A stretch of 64,000 bases of DNA from Corythucha ciliata (lineage: Eukaryota > Arthropoda > Insecta > Hemiptera > Tingidae): the NCBI GenBank assembly GCA_038030265.1, contig CM075940.1, forward strand, positions 13,702,001-13,766,000, given 5' to 3'. The stretch's first letter is position 1, and every line of letters begins with the position of its first letter. The notes beneath the pieces were generated by a model. That model saw only the letters and a list, made by a program, of their open reading frames with translations. It ran no database searches and was not told the origin of the DNA. Positions 1 to 11,700 of the stretch are shown here, piece by piece. Both the position numbers and the translations under genes were made by a program.

Positions 1-700
1 AGGAGTCTGGTCCGTGTGTTTCGAGTGAAAATGATTATTAAAAAACGTTCAAGTGACAGTAAATCTGTGATCGTGTCCTTTTCACCCTTCGCGCGCAATG
101 TTGTGATTAGGCCTCTCTGGTACGAGGGAACCCACATTTGTTTGTGAAGAGAGGGAATGAATCAGAAAACGATTTTCTATGGTTCTTGAAAAGGAAATTA
201 TGGCTTTCCACCAATTGGAGGGGGCACTGATGACTGTTTTTTAACAAAAAGCACTACTATTCGGAGCCAAAAGTGCCAGGTAAATGCCGGTAAAGTGGAC
301 TTTTTCGACGTTTTAAAGCACGGGGTGATGGTAAGGGGCCTGGGCACAAGGGCGGATCTGGGACCTCTCTCAGGGGGGGGGGTAATCGAAACCCCTCCCC
401 TCCCCCAGTACACCCCCACCACCTGCCCACCACTCCCCTTCCCCCATGTTTTGAGAGATTTTCCAAGCTCCAGGGGGGGGGGGTAATTCTGTTGCTACCC
501 CCCCCCCTAGATCCGCCTATGCCTGGGCGATTTCCAACCGTACATGAACGGCTTGAGGAGGGGGGGGGCTTGGAGACAGATTCAGATTTCGAGCTCCACG
601 GTCCCAATTACGGTAGCTATATGGTACTATGCCCCCCCCCCATTTCAATTCCACAGAAAAATGTGCTGAGTGAGACATAACGTTTCCTTTTTTCTTTTTC
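1..700. other. Intergenic, G/C homopolymer-rich, no gene seen
   Basis: No exon or conserved protein segment is visible. The stretch is marked by many runs of 8-11 G or C, for example near 371-380, 473-483, 499-507, 558-566 and 632-641. Open frames here are low-complexity proline/glycine translations of those runs. Confidence 0.6.
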
Positions 701-837
701 CAGGGGATCAACCATTAGCAAGCGTAAAAATACCGTCAAAACGCGGTATCTATGGCGTTATAACATTATTTGTGATAGAGCGTTCTTAGTTACCGCTTGC
801 GTTAATTTTTTAACGCTAGCTCATGGTTGACCCCCAG
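701..837 (+). mobile_element. MITE family A, copy 1
   Basis: About 133 bp bounded by inverted ends of the type GGGGTCAACCATGAGCTAGC and its complement (the left end carries a few substitutions), flanked by CAG on both sides. The same element recurs at 19752-19884 almost unchanged and at 24693-24823 in reverse orientation. It has no coding capacity. The family cannot be named from sequence alone. Confidence 0.85.
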
Positions 838-1632
838 GTTTCGCCTCCGGAGACCTTAAAGAGCGGTCAGTCGTTGAGTCAGTTCGTTTTGTAAAATTAA
901 ATTCAAGGGTGTGAAATTTTGAAAATGTACGTTAAAAAAAGTTCGGTTATAAATACTTTTAAACTGTGAGTGAGTGGAACGGTGGATGGACCAAGTCGTT
1001 TATCTCCTCAGCTTATTAGCGTGAGTATTTTCAAATATTATTTTCAACACACTAACATGATTGACCCGTAGCTATTTAAATTGTCTAACTCACGCCTTTT
1101 CGTGGTAATGCGCCAATATAATTGCCCACTAATATGTTATTGGCCACAACCTAGCTTTTACAAAGAGTGCAGATCCTTTAATTCTGACCTAGTTCGAGAA
1201 TTTCTGGTGGACGATTCCACACGAGAAACTCCGGGGTCAGGAAACAGTCTCTTCGCGTTCTTACTAATTTGTGCTTTCTTTTTGTTTCAGAAGGAGGCTA
1301 CCAACTAGCAAGGTAGGTGGATAGCACGGTTAAGAATGACTATAATAAGGTAGCACCTCCATCGCTTTTCGAAGATTAGCTCTCATTATGTTGCTATTCA
1401 ATTCATTGTAGCTGTTATGAACGGTGATATCTTAAACCAACCACGGTTTGTAGCATTTTGAATGTTTCCTTTACAGTATCCAGTACAATATTTTCGGGTT
1501 TGTAAAGCTCTTGGAAGCCACCAGGGTGCCCTGTATCGTATATCCTGAATTTTCATGTTTAGATGTTCTACGCAAGCCCATAGAAAAAAAATAAAAATTG
1601 AGGGTTGTAGGTGTGAAAAAGGTATCCAATGA
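838..1632. other. Unassigned; one weak candidate first exon
   Basis: No recognisable gene. A short ATG segment at 986-1020 reads MDQVVYLLSLL(A) and runs straight into a strong donor (GC|GTGAGT at 1021), so it could be a first exon with a hydrophobic start. No matching downstream exon was found and its phase does not fit the SMIM15-like exon at 6227. Confidence 0.3.
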
Positions 1633-1961
1633 AGATATTGAAGATAAGAAAGATCTCTCCCGCACTTATTTGTTTATTTGTGACCGCGGTTTCGGCAACA
1701 ACGCCATTCTCAAATTGTCTAGTCAGTTGTGTTTTGTTCGTTGACTCGGTAAGTTGTTTTTGTTTTCTCCCGATTTTTAGTTTAATTTTTCATTTTTAGG
1801 CATTGATTTATCTGTTGTTCGCCCGTACCTTGTTTAATCATTGGTCTTGTTGTGTTTCTGTTTTAATTGCATAGTTTGAGAATTTTTAGCGGCGTTGATG
1901 CCGAAACCGCGGTCACAAATAAACAAAAAAGTGGGAGAGATTTTTCTTATCTTCAATATCT
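1633..1961 (+). mobile_element. MITE family B, full copy with long terminal inverted repeats
   Basis: About 329 bp. The two ends are inverted copies over about 75 bp, starting AGATATTGAAGATAAGAA and including a CCGCGGTTTCGGC block near the inner edge of each arm. The AT-rich middle has no open frame. A left-truncated copy sits at 10551-10802. Confidence 0.85.
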
Positions 1962-3057
1962 CCCATAGAAAAGTTAAGGGGCAGAATTCTGTTTTGCTGA
2001 ACACAAGTGCAATTAGATAGGAGAAAACACGCGTTATCAAGTATGCCAATCCGGCACCAGAAAGAACTAAGTGAGTAGTGAGCTGGGTGGTAAGCAAATT
2101 GAGCACGAAACCCGAAAAAATTGTAATTTCAGGGCTTGGGTTTGTTCGTTTCTCATTCAGAGCTGGGGCATACTCATATACCACTCAATACGAGGTTCAT
2201 GTCACCTTTACAAAATCAGATTCAGGTGTTTGAAATTACCGAAATAAGCGTTATGGGCAGTTAAGTACAGTTTGGGATGATAAACGAATGGACCAACTGT
2301 GTCCTCTCTCCATGCAACGGGATCGTCTCGATGGTTCGAACTTGTACACACACACCCACTCAAGCACCACCCACACGTTTGTTCCAATTTCTAATTCTAA
2401 TAATAATTTTATCAACACGCAACGTAGAATGTTCTTGCGAGTGTGCGTTGCGTGAAGATTGATTTAGACCTCCCCAAATCTGTCGTACCTAATTGTATCA
2501 ACAGTAGGACGACAGCAGTGCATTCTCACCGAGTCATTCCAGTGGCGGCGGAAGTATTTTGGTTCAGGGGGGGGGGCGAAAATTAAGGCGCTTCCCCCTT
2601 CCCTTCCCCACCACACCCTACACTACCATCACTTCCTTAGTTTTCATCAATAGAAGGTGAAGTGTAGTGTAGTTCTCAATTTAAAGTAAATAGAGGAGGC
2701 AAGGTATTGTATGGAGGTGCCCAATAGTCTTGAATTTTCAGCATTTAGGGAATGATTTGAATATGGTATACAACGGTCTGATTCTTGATAGGTTTTTGAC
2801 TAATAATATTTTATTTTTATCCCACATGATACTAAAACCGAATTTTACGGCCGCAAATGAGTCCCAAAAGTGTCTCTTTTCATGCCTAGGAACTAAAGTA
2901 TTTTTCAAGCGACATGCTCCGAAAGTAGTCATTTTCTGTACCCAAAAATGTCTGGGAAATTGACCATTACCGCACAGTGACATTCGAGAAATTTTCTGTA
3001 CTAGTCCAGAAAATATTTTCCGTCCTAGTACGGAGAGTAAATGAACTCGGGTTATAA
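1962..3057. other. Intergenic, no gene seen
   Basis: AT-rich with a G run near 2568-2577. Short open frames have no splice context or recognisable motif. Confidence 0.5.
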
Positions 3058-3385
3058 CCTCGTTTAAGGTCTTCTTAAACTAAAGACACGAGAAGTCAGT
3101 AGTCAATTTGTCAAAGTCAGTTTTATCATTTCCTTGCTGTCGCGTGAAAAAAGTCGTACATCACTCGTAGGAAGGGGATTTACCTCGCCTCGCCCGCCGG
3201 GCTTGTACTGTAATGTACCGCGGCCAATTTTACGGCCTCGTTTAAGGTCTTCTTAAACTAAAGACACGAGAAGTCAGTAGTCAATTTGTCAAAGTCAGTT
3301 TTATCATTTCCTTGCCGTCACGTGAAAAAAGTCGTACATCACTCGTAGGAAGGGGATTTACCTCGCCTCGCCCGCCGGGCTTGTA
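3058..3385 (+). repeat. Direct duplication of a ~150-bp unit
   Basis: The unit beginning CCTCGTTTAAGGTCTTC occurs at 3058-3207 and again at 3236-3385, an offset of 178 bp, with only a few substitutions. Both copies end in the GC-rich block CCTCGCCCGCCGGGCTTGTA. Confidence 0.9.
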
Positions 3386-4300
3386 ACGCTAATTCGCAGC
3401 TGAAAATGAGAGAAAACGCCAATTCGCCAATTCTTAGGGGCAACTTTCAGGCTGAAGTTGAAAAGCGCTAATTCACGCGCTAAAGATGAGAAAAACGCTA
3501 ATTCAAGGATAAAAAAAGAGAACGACAACGCGAATTCGAGTCTAAAAATAGAGAAACACGCTATTATGATAAAGAGTTACAATTCCGCAGCTTTAAACAT
3601 TGGGGAAAAGCGCGAATTCACAGAAAACGCCAACTCACGGATTCTCGGGGCTGGGACTGAAATTGAGAAAAAGCGCTGCGATTCACGGCGTGAAATAGAG
3701 AAAAACGCGAATTTGCGTCTAAAAGTGGAGGAAAACTTTAATTCACAACTAAGGTACAAAACATTTCAATTTTGCAGATAAAATCGAGAAAAAGTGCTAT
3801 AATTTCCAGCTAAAATTAAAAAATGAGCCCATTCACTGCTAAATTGGGGGTAAAGAGGCTAATTCACAGCTGAAATTGAGAATGCCCCAACTTGCACATT
3901 CTTGGAGAACTTTGGGAATAAAATTGAGAAAAAGCGCTAATTCAAGCGGCTAAAACTGTGAAAAAGCGCTAATTCGAGGGTAATAAATAGAGAAAAACAC
4001 GAATGGTTTTTTTTTGTAATGGAGAAAAGCGCGAATTTACGGCTTAAATTTAGAAAAATTGCTAATTTGCGGATAAAATTGGGAAAGAGCACTTAAACGC
4101 TACCTAATTTGCGGATTCTTAAGGCAACTTCACGGTAAGAGCTTGTAAAAAGCGCCGATTCGCAGCTAAAAATGAGAAAATGAGCTAATTCGCGGAAAAA
4201 ATTGAGAAAACGCACTTTAGAGGCAATTTCGTGGCTAAAATTGAGGAAAATATATACTTCAAAGCTGCAAAAAAGTCTATTTACGGTTTATAATTAGAGA
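3386..4300 (+). repeat. Degenerate ~30-bp repeat field, family A
   Basis: A run of imperfect units of the form GCTAATTCGCGG-(A/C)TAAAATTGAGAAAAA, about 28-36 bp each, with no two units identical. Long open frames here (for instance 3458-3781) are by-products of the repeat. The same family recurs in many places and in both orientations through the window. Confidence 0.85.
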
Positions 4301-6038
4301 CTAAAGGGCCTCCTAGAGATTTCCGCCCCGGGCCCCGGACAAGTGTTGTTCCGCCACTGGGTAGCGGTGATCGCATAACTAAACAGCGGGTTTGATGCCC
4401 CCAGGGTAGAGATGCCCGGTGCGCACCGCACTCGCCGCACGCCCCTTGCTAACGCCTGTGCTTCATATTGCTTAAATTTGGGCTAAAACCCTCTCCGGGG
4501 AGGGTGGCCGATAGGTGGATCGCCCTCCTTTGCCAGATGGCAGGGGTAAAGTGTAGAAGAAGAATCAATAATATACCTAACAAAAAGTCTGCAGAAAAGT
4601 GAAAGATGGGGGGGGGCGAATGTTCTAGGCATTGCTATTTTTCATCTTCTCGCAAATGATCCAGGGTTTTCGATCTGAGTGACGGTCGCTTGGTCCTCGA
4701 ATAAGAAGCGAAAAGGATAGAATAAGAACTTTGGGTGCAGTATTCGGGATAGAAGATTGGCATTGAAGCCTGGGGGGGGCGGCCGCCCACCCTGCCCCCC
4801 GGTTCCGCCGCCACTGAGTCATTTATTTTCCTGAGCGTGAAATACGTTCACACCGGAGTATCGGTTTCTGACCTTCAGCCCATACCGTCTTCAACAGCCA
4901 GCAACTATTTAGCCGAGCTGGTGGTCGAATTTTTTTCAGAGAATCCAATAATTAATGATTGTAGATTAACAGGGCATTAACATACGAACACGTTAGAACA
5001 ACTACAGCAGCGGGGGACTGGTGGGTGAAAGATTCGCCCGGGCGCCAAATGTGCAAGTCCGGCAGACCATTATCCGCCTATGGCACTTGATCAATTATTT
5101 CATTGACTTTCTTTGAAAAACGAAGGACTCTGGCGAGACTATTTCCTCATTGTCCATTCAAGGCGTAACCAGAGCGTTATGTCCCTTGCCCCCAGCTCCG
5201 CGGATCGTTAAGGTGGAGTAATGCGGCCCCACCAAGAAAACCTGTCGGGCCCGCCCCCGCTGGAGAAGTGCCTAAATCCGAATTCCGAAAGAGAAACTTA
5301 CAACTCCCTTTGGTCGAAAACTATGCGCATTGCGCTCGCCTCTCGTATCGACTCCCCCGGGCGTTGTGACGTCCACTTCTGCCTGCTTGCCATGTGACAA
5401 GCTCGAAGTTGTTTACACTTTCGTGATTAACTGATAAGCTTATTTTCATTCGAGACATGCTAAACTGCTAAAGTAACGAGTATTTTGGCAACTTCGCTGA
5501 GGCAGAGGTACACTGAACATTATCTCCAAGGTATTGGGATTTTCAAGTATTCTACTGCTGTGACTTCATAATTCATGTTTCGTCTACCAATGCCATTAGT
5601 TTCCTGAAATGTCTTAGTGTTTAGCAAAGCATGGTCGTTTCTGCTTATTCTTTAAATATATTGTATTATTCTCATTATATTTTGTGTACTATTAATTGTA
5701 GCATACAATGGCTCCAAATTTCAGTGATTTTGACGCTGGAATGAATCAGTTTTATGTTTGTACCCGGTGTTAGAAAACCGGAAGTTTCCAGATTTTAGAA
5801 TGTACACAAGATCGAACTATCTATTTCTTTCGTTTTTTGGGGAAATATTCCGTGAACGATATCTACTCCTTTTGGACTACGCTCACCCGCTAGTCTAGCA
5901 GCCCGGGCCCTGTAGTGTGAATCTACCTTCAGTACTATTTATTCGCACCGTTTTAAATGTACAGTGCCGTATGAATTATCGTTTTGAGCCAGTTCCTAGC
6001 AAGGTCATTAGGTGAACTTGTGTTGGGAGCTGTCTTCA
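4301..6038. other. Intergenic, no gene seen
   Basis: A transition from repeat to mixed-composition sequence. A G run lies at 4609-4616 and another at 4770-4777. No exon with splice signals and family resemblance was recognised. The 5' exon(s) of the SMIM15-like gene may lie here, but I could not identify them. Confidence 0.45.
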
Positions 6039-6177
6039 GGGGGCCTATTCTCTAACAACAAGCAATATTTTTTTCGCCAGCCATGTGTTTGTTTCATTCA
6101 TTTGTTTGAATAAAATCAATGAAATAAACATATGACTTCGAAAAAGCTATTGCTTCGGAGTTAGAGAATAAGCCCCC
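6039..6177 (+). mobile_element. MITE family C, copy 1
   Basis: About 139 bp with inverted ends GGGGGCCTATTCTCTAA and TTAGAGAATAAGCCCCC. It ends 49 bp before the splice acceptor of the SMIM15-like exon. A diverged relative is at 29140-29250. Confidence 0.8.
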
Positions 6178-6270
6178 AGGTACTCCCGCCCTCATACAAT
6201 ACATATTCCATGTCTTCAATTGACAGGTACATTGACGACAGAGTTCATCTCCGCTGTCTGCCAACTCGAT

Positions 6271-6534
6271 ATGGATGATCCTGACGTCAAAGCCATTCCT
6301 CAAATCAACTTGGACAAAAGTACTTGGGAGGGATGGCTCAACAATATTGTCCTATGGGCGGCTCAAGACCCTGGCGACTTTCTCATGACTGTCATTCTCA
6401 TGCTGTCTCCCTTTTTTGTCATCTCTCTTCTTCTCGCCTGGCGACTCGCCAAACTCCTCGATAATCAAAAAAAGGAACTGGCTCGAAAAGCCAAAAGGAA
6501 CTCAATGACGGCTAAAATTCGAAAAAATAAATGA
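6271..6534 (+). CDS. SMIM15-like small integral membrane protein
   Basis: Encodes an 87-residue protein from the ATG at 6271. The exon begins after an acceptor at 6225-6226 (TGACAG|GT), so part or all of the 5' UTR is in an upstream exon I could not find. The frame is open back to the acceptor, which leaves room for an upstream start. Residues ~17-75 match the SMIM15 family as I remember it: a short amphipathic lead with WAAQDP, one membrane-spanning helix (FLMTVILMLSPFFVISLLLAW), then a strongly basic tail (RLAKLLDNQKKELARKAKR). The family's function is poorly known. The N-terminus is about 16 residues longer than the human protein (74 residues). TGA at 6532 ends the frame. Confidence 0.8.
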   Translation: MDDPDVKAIPQINLDKSTWEGWLNNIVLWAAQDPGDFLMTVILMLSPFFVISLLLAWRLAKLLDNQKKELARKAKRNSMTAKIRKNK

Positions 6535-6609
6535 CTAAAATGATAACTTTTCGTCTATGTAAATTTCCTATTTTTTTAACCACGTTTTTGTAAAAGTGTC
6601 TATTCTGTA

Positions 6610-6615
6610 AATAAA
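6610..6615 (+). terminator. Polyadenylation signal AATAAA
   Basis: AATAAA lies 76 bp after the SMIM15-like stop codon, a normal spacing for a 3' UTR. Confidence 0.6.
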
Positions 6616-7461
6616 GTGATTTGGTTCGGCTTTAATTCGCCTTTTGTCAGGTTTCAAAGAAACAGTTGTTTATTCATCGTTATACCTCCCTAGGTTGCTC
6701 AGATTAGGGAACCTATTAACCGGGTGAATGCACCGCCATTTTGGGGTATGAATCTGCTAGGGGATAATTTCGCCTCGCTTCTAAGGCCTCTTGGGCTTCT
6801 TCATAGTATTTCCATCTCCATTCACGTTCAATTTTATATATCTTCTTACTCCAAGATGGATGATACGTTCACTGTCCTTAGTTGCCAAGTTCAGAGTACC
6901 TATACCTACATAACGCCCAAGTAATTGAATTTAAGTCGAATGTAAGAGGTTGTAAACTATTAAATGTGACGTAATCAAACAAGATTATTCATTCAGAAAG
7001 GGTCGTTCATGGTGAAATACAGTAACCATACTTGTTAATTTCAAGCTTTTAATTCATCTCAACTTTGAGAAATTCACGTCACTCAATTTATAATAAACTT
7101 TGCCCTTAAATGGTCAAGGCAAGCGAATGGGGGAGTGTCCATGTTATTTATAGTCCTTCTAATTTGATGTAGTTGAAGTGTGAAATTGGATGGATGCATA
7201 ATATCTCAAGTGAAGTATAAAAGCATATTCTGTTTGACGTTATAATCAAAATTTAATTTATTATATAACAGGGGGGTCTCTAAGGCGGGATCGCCATTAT
7301 AAGACGAGATGTCAACGTGCGCGAATGGTGGACCATCTCTTTACAGCCTGACAATGTTAACTGTTCACGTATGAGTTTTGTTCTTTCTCGACGATTTATT
7401 TTTTAGGAAACATTGGTAATTTTAGGGTTTATTCGGAGTTCTATTCATTTCTGCTATGGCT
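6616..7461. other. Intergenic, no gene seen
   Basis: AT-rich; nothing recognisable. Confidence 0.45.
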
Positions 7462-8141
7462 TCAAATGCGTTTCGTCGTGATGCGACGAACTTCGGGAGG
7501 GCCGAACGAAGTGGTAGCAAACGGTACTGTGGGCAGGAAATAAACAGTATTCTTCACCTCCTTTGCAATGGACAGTACAACACCATGTTCAAAAGAAATG
7601 GTACTTTCATGATCATTTTTTCTTGGAACACGTATAACGGTATCCGTTGAGGCTACGAACCAAGAAGGCGGAAAATCTATTTGTGTCCGTGCATCTACAT
7701 TTCCTTCTCCCCTCTGGAATAAATCTTGTTCTGGCTCTTTGGAATCGAATTTTATATAGTGGCCCAGCCTTACTAAAATATAAGCCAAGAATAATTTTTA
7801 AAAATTAATTCATTTGTAGAAATGTCGAAGCGGCCAAGAAACGATTTATCGATCAACTTCGAACCCGGTACTCGATGTACTGATTTACGCGTTTCCGAGG
7901 ACAAAATAATCCCTCCCCGCCGACTGTACAGGTTTAGACTCGTCCAGGGGCTACGCTTGTCAAAATAGAAGAGCAGGGCTTCCATTAATGACTCGAAGAG
8001 AGGCACTAGCGGCATGGCGGCGACGGCAGGGAAGAACAAAACGAGGTGTTGTCGACGAATGTTGTCGAAAAGGCTGTACCGCCGACGAACTGAGTGACTA
8101 CTGCGCAAGAGACATTTGAGATAAACAAAAAAATCAATCAA
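7462..8141 (-). CDS. Doubtful exon pair of an unidentified gene
   Basis: Two minus-strand open segments (about 8141-7840 and 7776-7462) could be spliced using a TATATTTTAG acceptor at 7777-7778 and a weak donor near 7847. The second segment can be read in more than one frame and one frame ends with a stop at 7462. Composition is protein-like (for example PPSWFVASTDTVIRVPRK) but I recognise no family. It could equally be old transposon remnants or part of an unannotated 3' region. Confidence 0.2.
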
Positions 8142-8719
8142 CGCAAGCTGGTAGTGCAGTGAAAATAATCAAGATAGGTTTAAGAATCGCATAATATTTA
8201 CGAACAAATAATAATGAAAATAAAATTCGTTAAGCATTGGTTAGTTTAGTAGGCTAATGATAATGATAATGATAATGATAAAGAGACTAGAACGTATTGA
8301 ACTGATCCTATTTTTGTTATTTTCATGTAAAAATATATTTTTACTTACTCGACTGATTAAAAATGAAAATGGGACTGCTCAAAAATTAAAAGTGTTAGTA
8401 GGATCATGCATGCAAAGGTTATAATTTACAAATGGGATGTATCCATAGTCGCCTATATTGTCAATCACACCCCTTAGAGATTTATCTTGGACACACATGG
8501 ATTTATCACGGCCGAACAGGCGAAACTGGTATCACTGACAAACCTCTACGCAACTACGGTTGCATCCCGTATTTTGTTACAAAAATCCCACACAAGATGA
8601 ACAAATTAATTTAATTGTATGAAAGTTGAACAAATTAATAATGCACCTAAAAATTTGAATTTAGGCAATAATGGCTGCGAGCGCATCAGTTCAATCTAAC
8701 AAGTAGTTTCTGTTTCGCC
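8142..8719. repeat. Noncoding, with a (TAATGA)n microsatellite at 8255-8280
   Basis: About four repeats of TAATGA followed by AT-rich sequence. No gene seen in the rest. Confidence 0.6.
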
Positions 8720-11700
8720 TCAGAACACAGTTTTGAAATTTGGTCGGCACTCTGAAACAGAAGGAAAACAATTCATTCTTGGTCTTAAGAGACAGTGAGG
8801 AACAGGGAGAGGCTTAATTACAATATCAATGAAGTCACCAGAATTGTCCAAAGCAATTATGGCAGAGCCGAAATCTGTAAAGTCGTTCATCACGCACATG
8901 ACGTTTTTTTTGTCAAATTGAAACATGTTCTTAACAAGTCGAAGTTTAAACTCCGTAGACAATTTCGTGGACATGTTTTTGACTTCACTATTCACTCTGC
9001 AAATTGTTACAGTCGGCCGTTAAAAAACATGACAATTGAAGAAAAAAAAATTGTAGGCATGCCTCACCCAAAGACAAGATTTCCTAGCGGCTTTGTTAAC
9101 TGGTCTAAATAGGAGCTGCACACTTTTTCGAAGCACGCCGCGGACAAATCACGCTCTAACCAATAAGTTATAATCTTGAACCATGAGAAAATGTCAACAG
9201 ATTTTGTTTGAAAAGTCAACAAGCACGCAATAATTCTCACGCTTTCAAGTACTGGACTCAATTGACTAGGGTTGCCGATTGCTTCTGGCAAGAAAAATTT
9301 AAGAACAGTTTCTTGGTCATTTTCAGACTCCGCAGATATCAATTTCTCCAATGTTGCAGTCTTGAAGTCACCTCGGATCAGCGCTAATTTGCTGCAAGCA
9401 TCGTGTTCGCCAATCGAGATGCACTGAATGAAACAGTTAACGAACAATTTCAACGATATGTTTTTGTTTTTATTTCATTGATCTCATTTTGGATTATAAA
9501 CCAACCCGTTCGAGTATCAGAGAAGGGTTGTAAAGATTCACCCACTTTTCTAGAGCGAAATGCATTCTGCATCGCCAGTCATTTGGTTTGAGAACGGACG
9601 GAAGATCAACCACCCGGTGGACCAACGGATGCGTTGACAGCTTGATCTAAAGGTACAACTGATGAATCTTTTAAACATTTTTTATTCAATTTAAACAAAA
9701 CCTCTGCTAAGAACCCGTCGAGCAAGATGGACGGCTCAGTTAACGTGTTGTTGGTAGAATGAGGAAGTTTGATGACACGGTTTTTGTTGTTAATCGTCAC
9801 TATTCCACCTATTAAATCTTGAAAAGATGTGCGATTAGCCTGAAAAAAAAAAGAGGTTGAAGAGAAGCGTGTCCCTACTCATTCCACACGAAACCAATTA
9901 CACAATTTACCTTGGCATGAATAGTTTTTCCCCAATCATATAAACTTGAAGAGCGATTGATAGCAACAGAATATTCCCAACCGCAAGCAATATCAACAAC
10001 ATTGTCAACTGAAAAAATGGTTTTAATTACATTACGTAAATTACATGGCGCGGGGGGGGGGGCAAGTAAAGTGGAGGGGTGACAAACCCATTTGCCGTAA
10101 TCAGAGTCACATAAAGGCGTACGATTGTCGTTTGGCTCGAAAATGCGTCTCCTCAATTTTATGAAGGGCACAGGGGAGGGGGGGGTGGATAAAGCATGCA
10201 TAAATCTGTAGCCGTAGGAGCCTACATCGTCTGTCTTTCCTCAGTGAGGTTCGTCAAAAACGGACCGGTTTCGGCTGCTCGCCATCTTCAGTTGGGAAAC
10301 CAAATGCTGAAGATGCCGAGAAGACGTTCAGCGTGTCTGATGGCGTAAAACTTATCCACGAGCAAAAAAGGGATCGAAGCTTACGTGGCTTGAATTTCTC
10401 GAAATTACGCGTCATTCGTCCAGATACCGTGAGGGATGCCTGAATCTAATCAAGTCTTTTGATCTGGGGCCGTGTCAGCGCACATCATTGAAAATGTGCT
10501 CAGATCTGGGGGGAAGGGGGCCCCGTATGCGGCTCATCTCTAACTACTGTGATATTGTCTAGTTAGTTGTGTTTTTATCGTTGACTCGGTAAGTTGTTTT
10601 TGTTTTCTCCTGATTTTTAGTTTAATTTTTAATTTTTAGGCATTGATTTATCTGTTGTTCGCCCGTACCTTGTTTGATCCTTGGTCTTGTTGTATTTTTG
10701 TTTTTATTGCATAGTTTGAGAATGGCGTTGCTGCCGAAACCGCGGTCACGAATATAAAAATAAAACAAATGAGTGGGAGAGATCTTTCTTATCTTCAATA
10801 TCTTTGTCTTTGGTTCTTCGATTTCAGTGCGTTTCTTTTTGACAATTATCATTTGATCTGGAAAAAGCTAGAATTCATCGCGGACCCAAGTTTGGCGACC
10901 GCTGGGCTAAACTACATATTTTCCAATCAATAAAATGAAATCCAGGGGTTTTACAGGCCAAATAGCTAGTTTTTGGGCCAACCAAGCACGTCGAATTCTT
11001 TAAGAAACATGTTTCGTTTTAAAACCTAAAATTTTGATTCTGGGGGCAAAGTGGACAGTTTCCCTTCTAGGTTTCCAGTCCAAAATGTGTTTTTAAGGGA
11101 AAATCAGGTTTTCCGCAGAAAATATTAACAATAAGTTCCATGGACGTAAAGTCACTCAATGGGGCACTTTTACGTAAATTTGACGGAAGAACAATCAAAA
11201 TATTAAAGTAACAGGCTCTTGGACAAAATTATCAAATTTTGAACCCCATGGGACAGTTTCTGACAACGAATTTCAGTCAGAGAGAGCTCCTGTTTAAAGA
11301 ACAGAAAAAAACAAACAGTTTAGAACCGAAAAACCAAATTTTCGGCCTAAATTGACATTGAACGATCTTCCGTTTCAAGATATGAAATGGAATTGCGGGC
11401 TCATCTTCATGCGGTGCATTTATTTCTCGAGTTGTGCTGATTGAATGCCAATGTTAAGGGACAAAATTGCAACTATGGTTAAATAATCCGATTGGCACTT
11501 TTCTTCGCCGCTGAAATGCGTGAAGCATAGTTTAAATATTAAATTTTAATGGATGATCAAGGTTCGAGGAGGTGATGGAAAGGAACCCCGCTCCATTGTG
11601 ACGTGTCATGGTCAGGTAGTGACCCATTTCCCTCACCAAATCCCACTGTTTTCGATTGATATATCTTATACACCACTGACTTTTCTTGATGCACGTCGGT

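Noticed and set aside
3458..3781. 107-codon frame in the family A repeat field
   Set aside because: The translation is a repeated NANSR/KIEKNA pattern generated by the ~30-bp repeat units.
3386..4300. CRISPR-like array of ~30-bp repeats
   Set aside because: No constant repeat alternating with unique spacers; units are diverged and contiguous, and the genome is eukaryotic.
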